Assembly (NCBI GenBank): GCA_016288175.1
Contig: JAEEYN010000027.1
Span: 1 to 10,750, forward strand
From: Bacillota bacterium
Lineage (GTDB): Bacteria > Bacillota > Clostridia > Christensenellales > CAG-138
Direction of reading: 5' to 3'
Length of the DNA: 10,750 nt
Below are positions 7,393 to 10,750 of this stretch, piece by piece; positions within the stretch are counted from its first letter, which is position 1, and each line of letters opens with the position of its first letter. Position numbers and translations under genes: made by a program. The notes beneath the pieces are model-generated. The model did not search any database and was not told the origin of the DNA. It saw only the letters and a program-made list of their open reading frames with translations.

Positions 7393-8753
7393 TGATCGAA
7401 CTTCCGGCAAAATTTAAAGAACGAATGAAAGCGCAGCTCGGGGCGGAATACGGTGACTTTATCGCTGCCTACGACCGCCCTGCCGTGCGCGGTCTTCGCG
7501 TAAACACGCTGAAGGTCGGCATGGAGCGCTTCCTTTCGCTCTGCCCATGGGAAACAGAACCGTCGGAAACATATGAAGAAGGGCTTGTTTTGGTCGGCGA
7601 AGCCGAACATATCGGCACTCACCCCTATCACATTGCCGGACTCTTCTATATGCAGGAACCGAGCGCGATGAGCGTTATCGCAGAAGCGGAGATCGAGCCC
7701 GGAATGAAGGTGCTCGACCTTTGCGCTGCGCCGGGCGGAAAGAGCGGAGCCGCAGCGGCGAAGCTTGACGGAAAAGGTCTTCTTGTTTCAAACGAGATCG
7801 TACCGAGCCGCGCAAAGCAGCTCGCAAGAAATCTTGAACGGCTCGGAATCGTTAACGCAGTTGTCACAAGCGCGCATCCGGATGCGATCGCCGAATCGCT
7901 TCCCTGCTTTTTTGACAGAGTAATCGTTGATGCGCCATGCTCGGGAGAAGGAATGTTCCGAAAGGATCCGACAGCCATTGCCGAATGGTCTCCCGAGCAT
8001 GTCGCTTCCTGCGCCGTTCGCCAGAGCGCGATCCTTGAAAGCGCTGCAAAATGTGTTGCGCCGGGAGGGAAGCTCGTTTATTCCACCTGCACTTTTTCGC
8101 CTGAGGAAAACGAAGGCGTTATAGACGGATTCCTGAAGGAGCACGACGATTTCGAGCTTGAGTTTTCAAGAAGGCTGTATCCGCATCTTATCAAGGGAGA
8201 AGGCCATTTCTCGGCCAGGCTCGTTCGCAGGTCTTCATCTTTCAAAAGCAATTTGTATAGTAATAAGGTAAGAAAACAGTCTGCGGAAAAGAACGGTATC
8301 GTCCGACGCCTGAGTATGCAGGAAACGGCTGCGGTTTCGGAATGCTTCTTCGACACTCTTGAAGGGAAAGTTCCGGATGCTTCGGCATTGAGACTGTTCC
8401 GAAACTCGGTTGTTTACTGCCCTTTTGATTATCCGGAATCGTTGCTGAAGCTGCCGCTCGTTTCTTTCGGAATCGAGATCGGCGAGTTATCAAAAAAACA
8501 CCTGAAACCTTCGCATTCGTTTTTTATGGCGGCGCACGGTTTCAAATACAGATACACGCTCGATTTTCCGGCAGACAGCCGCGAACTGACTGTTTTCCTC
8601 GGCGGCAATACGATCGCTGCAGATAACATTCAAGCAAACGGAGTTTTCGTACCAGTAACCGTCGAGGGCTTCCCCGTTGGCTTCGGAAAGATCACCGACG
8701 GCGTTCTGAAGAATCACCTTCCGAAAGGATTGCAGATAGGCGCATACAGATAA
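7392..8753 (+). CDS. rsmF: RsmF-type 16S rRNA (cytosine-C5) methyltransferase, NOL1/NOP2/Sun family
   Basis: This 453-residue SAM-dependent enzyme should form 5-methylcytosine in rRNA; E. coli RsmF modifies C1407 of 16S rRNA in the decoding region, while the exact site here is inferred only from family. The N-terminal cap contains RGLRVNTLK (33-41) and YMQEPSAM (86-93). Motif I, DLCAAPGGKS (109-118), binds SAM. APCSGEGMFR (181-190) carries the conserved motif IV Cys183, and STCTF (231-235) carries the catalytic Cys233. Residues beyond about 300 match the RsmF/YebU-like C-terminal extension with an RNA-binding, PUA-like end (visible by length and the closing FPVGFGK..KNHLPKGL pattern). The TAATG junction overlaps the ABC gene stop by one base, with AAGG at 7381-7384 as a modest ribosome binding site. 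It is therefore the third gene of the attenuated operon. Function is firm at family level; the target base is not. Confidence 0.92.
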   Translation: MIELPAKFKERMKAQLGAEYGDFIAAYDRPAVRGLRVNTLKVGMERFLSLCPWETEPSETYEEGLVLVGEAEHIGTHPYHIAGLFYMQEPSAMSVIAEAEIEPGMKVLDLCAAPGGKSGAAAAKLDGKGLLVSNEIVPSRAKQLARNLERLGIVNAVVTSAHPDAIAESLPCFFDRVIVDAPCSGEGMFRKDPTAIAEWSPEHVASCAVRQSAILESAAKCVAPGGKLVYSTCTFSPEENEGVIDGFLKEHDDFELEFSRRLYPHLIKGEGHFSARLVRRSSSFKSNLYSNKVRKQSAEKNGIVRRLSMQETAAVSECFFDTLEGKVPDASALRLFRNSVVYCPFDYPESLLKLPLVSFGIEIGELSKKHLKPSHSFFMAAHGFKYRYTLDFPADSRELTVFLGGNTIAADNIQANGVFVPVTVEGFPVGFGKITDGVLKNHLPKGLQIGAYR

Positions 8754-8771
8754 CGCACTCTCAATACAGAC

Positions 8772-8800
8772 GGACCTCCTTTCGGGGGCCTGTTTTCTTT
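8772..8800 (+). terminator. Intrinsic terminator of the ABC-rsmF operon
   Basis: GGACCTCC (8772-8779) folds onto GGGGGCC (8784-8790) around a TTTC loop, with one bulged A and one U:G pair. It is followed by TGTTTTCTTT. It lies 18 bp after the rsmF stop and closes the operon before the typA promoter. Confidence 0.8.
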
Positions 8801-8864
8801 GGATCGGATATCATTTCACTGAAGAGTCCGTATCACATAAAATTATATAAAATGATCATAATAC

Positions 8865-8893
8865 TTGAAAATCTTTGCATTAAGCGTTAAAAT
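8865..8893 (+). promoter_or_regulatory. Promoter of typA
   Basis: TTGAAA (8865-8870), a 17-bp spacer and TAAAAT (8888-8893) form a good sigma-A promoter. An A/T-rich stretch just upstream (about 8833-8862) resembles an UP element. Transcription should start near 8900, about 50 bases before the typA ATG. Confidence 0.7.
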
Positions 8894-8910
8894 ATGCTTT
8901 TGTGGAAACT

Positions 8911-8946
8911 ATGGGGCATTGTCCCGATCCTAAGGAAAAGGTGTAA
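8911..8946 (+). other. Hairpin and 11-codon ORF in the typA leader
   Basis: GGGGC (8913-8917) pairs with GTCCC (8921-8925) around a 3-base loop in the short typA 5' untranslated region. An ATG at 8911 opens an 11-codon frame (MGHCPDPKEKV) ending at TAA 8944-8946, five bases before the typA start and in a different frame. There is no good ribosome binding site for it, so it is more likely chance than a regulatory upstream ORF. The remaining intergenic sequence, 8801-8860, shows nothing but A/T richness. Confidence 0.25.
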
Positions 8947-8951
8947 CTTAT

Positions 8952-10750
<1,799 letters not shown>

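Noticed and set aside
8911..8946. Upstream ORF of 11 codons as a typA regulator
   Set aside because: It has no adequate ribosome binding site and no terminator or alternative pairing that would give it a regulatory role; recorded only as a low-confidence leader feature.

Overview
The window looks like a chromosomal core region of a Gram-positive, Clostridia-type Firmicute. Evidence for this is the near-consensus sigma-A style promoters, AAGGAGG-type ribosome binding sites, the groES-groL order, a long-insertion bacterial-type prolyl-tRNA synthetase, and a BmrCD/LmrCD-like heterodimeric ABC exporter. Base composition is close to balanced. I cannot name a genus from sequence alone.

Left arm (1-3314, all minus strand): a strong promoter at 3287-3314 drives groES (2919-3203) and groL (1244-2869). 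Downstream in the same direction is proS (1-1152, running off the window). The groES 5' untranslated region holds a nested perfect inverted repeat (3228-3266), and no CIRCE (HrcA) or CtsR-type operator is visible. A G:U-containing 12-bp hairpin without a proper U-tract separates groL from proS. I see no separate proS promoter or T-box, so proS may depend partly on read-through from the chaperonin operon.

Right arm part 1 (3365-8800, plus strand): a second strong promoter (3365-3393) sits back to back with the groES promoter. It opens a leader of about 230 nt containing a 30-codon ORF (3430-3522) and a textbook intrinsic terminator (3553-3587) placed before the structural genes. Segments in the leader can pair in two exclusive ways: 3418-3425 with 3500-3507 plus the terminator, or 3500-3506 with the terminator's 5' arm. 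This has the layout of a translation-controlled transcription attenuator. It precedes three genes joined by one-base TAATG overlaps: two ABC half-transporters (3635-5527 and 5527-7392) and an RsmF-type rRNA m5C methyltransferase (7392-8753). The transporter pair has the complementary motif degeneracy of heterodimeric drug exporters. A terminator follows at 8772-8800. The working idea is a ribosome-stress or antibiotic-responsive operon that couples drug export with rRNA modification. This is inference, by analogy with the bmrB-bmrCD leader of Bacillus subtilis.

Right arm part 2 (8865-10750, plus strand): its own promoter drives typA/bipA, a ribosome-associated translational GTPase cut off by the window just before its expected C-terminus.

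The most interesting item is the four-segment attenuator with its uncharacterised leader peptide at 3400-3610. The second is the unexplained groES leader hairpin that stands where a CIRCE element would be expected.
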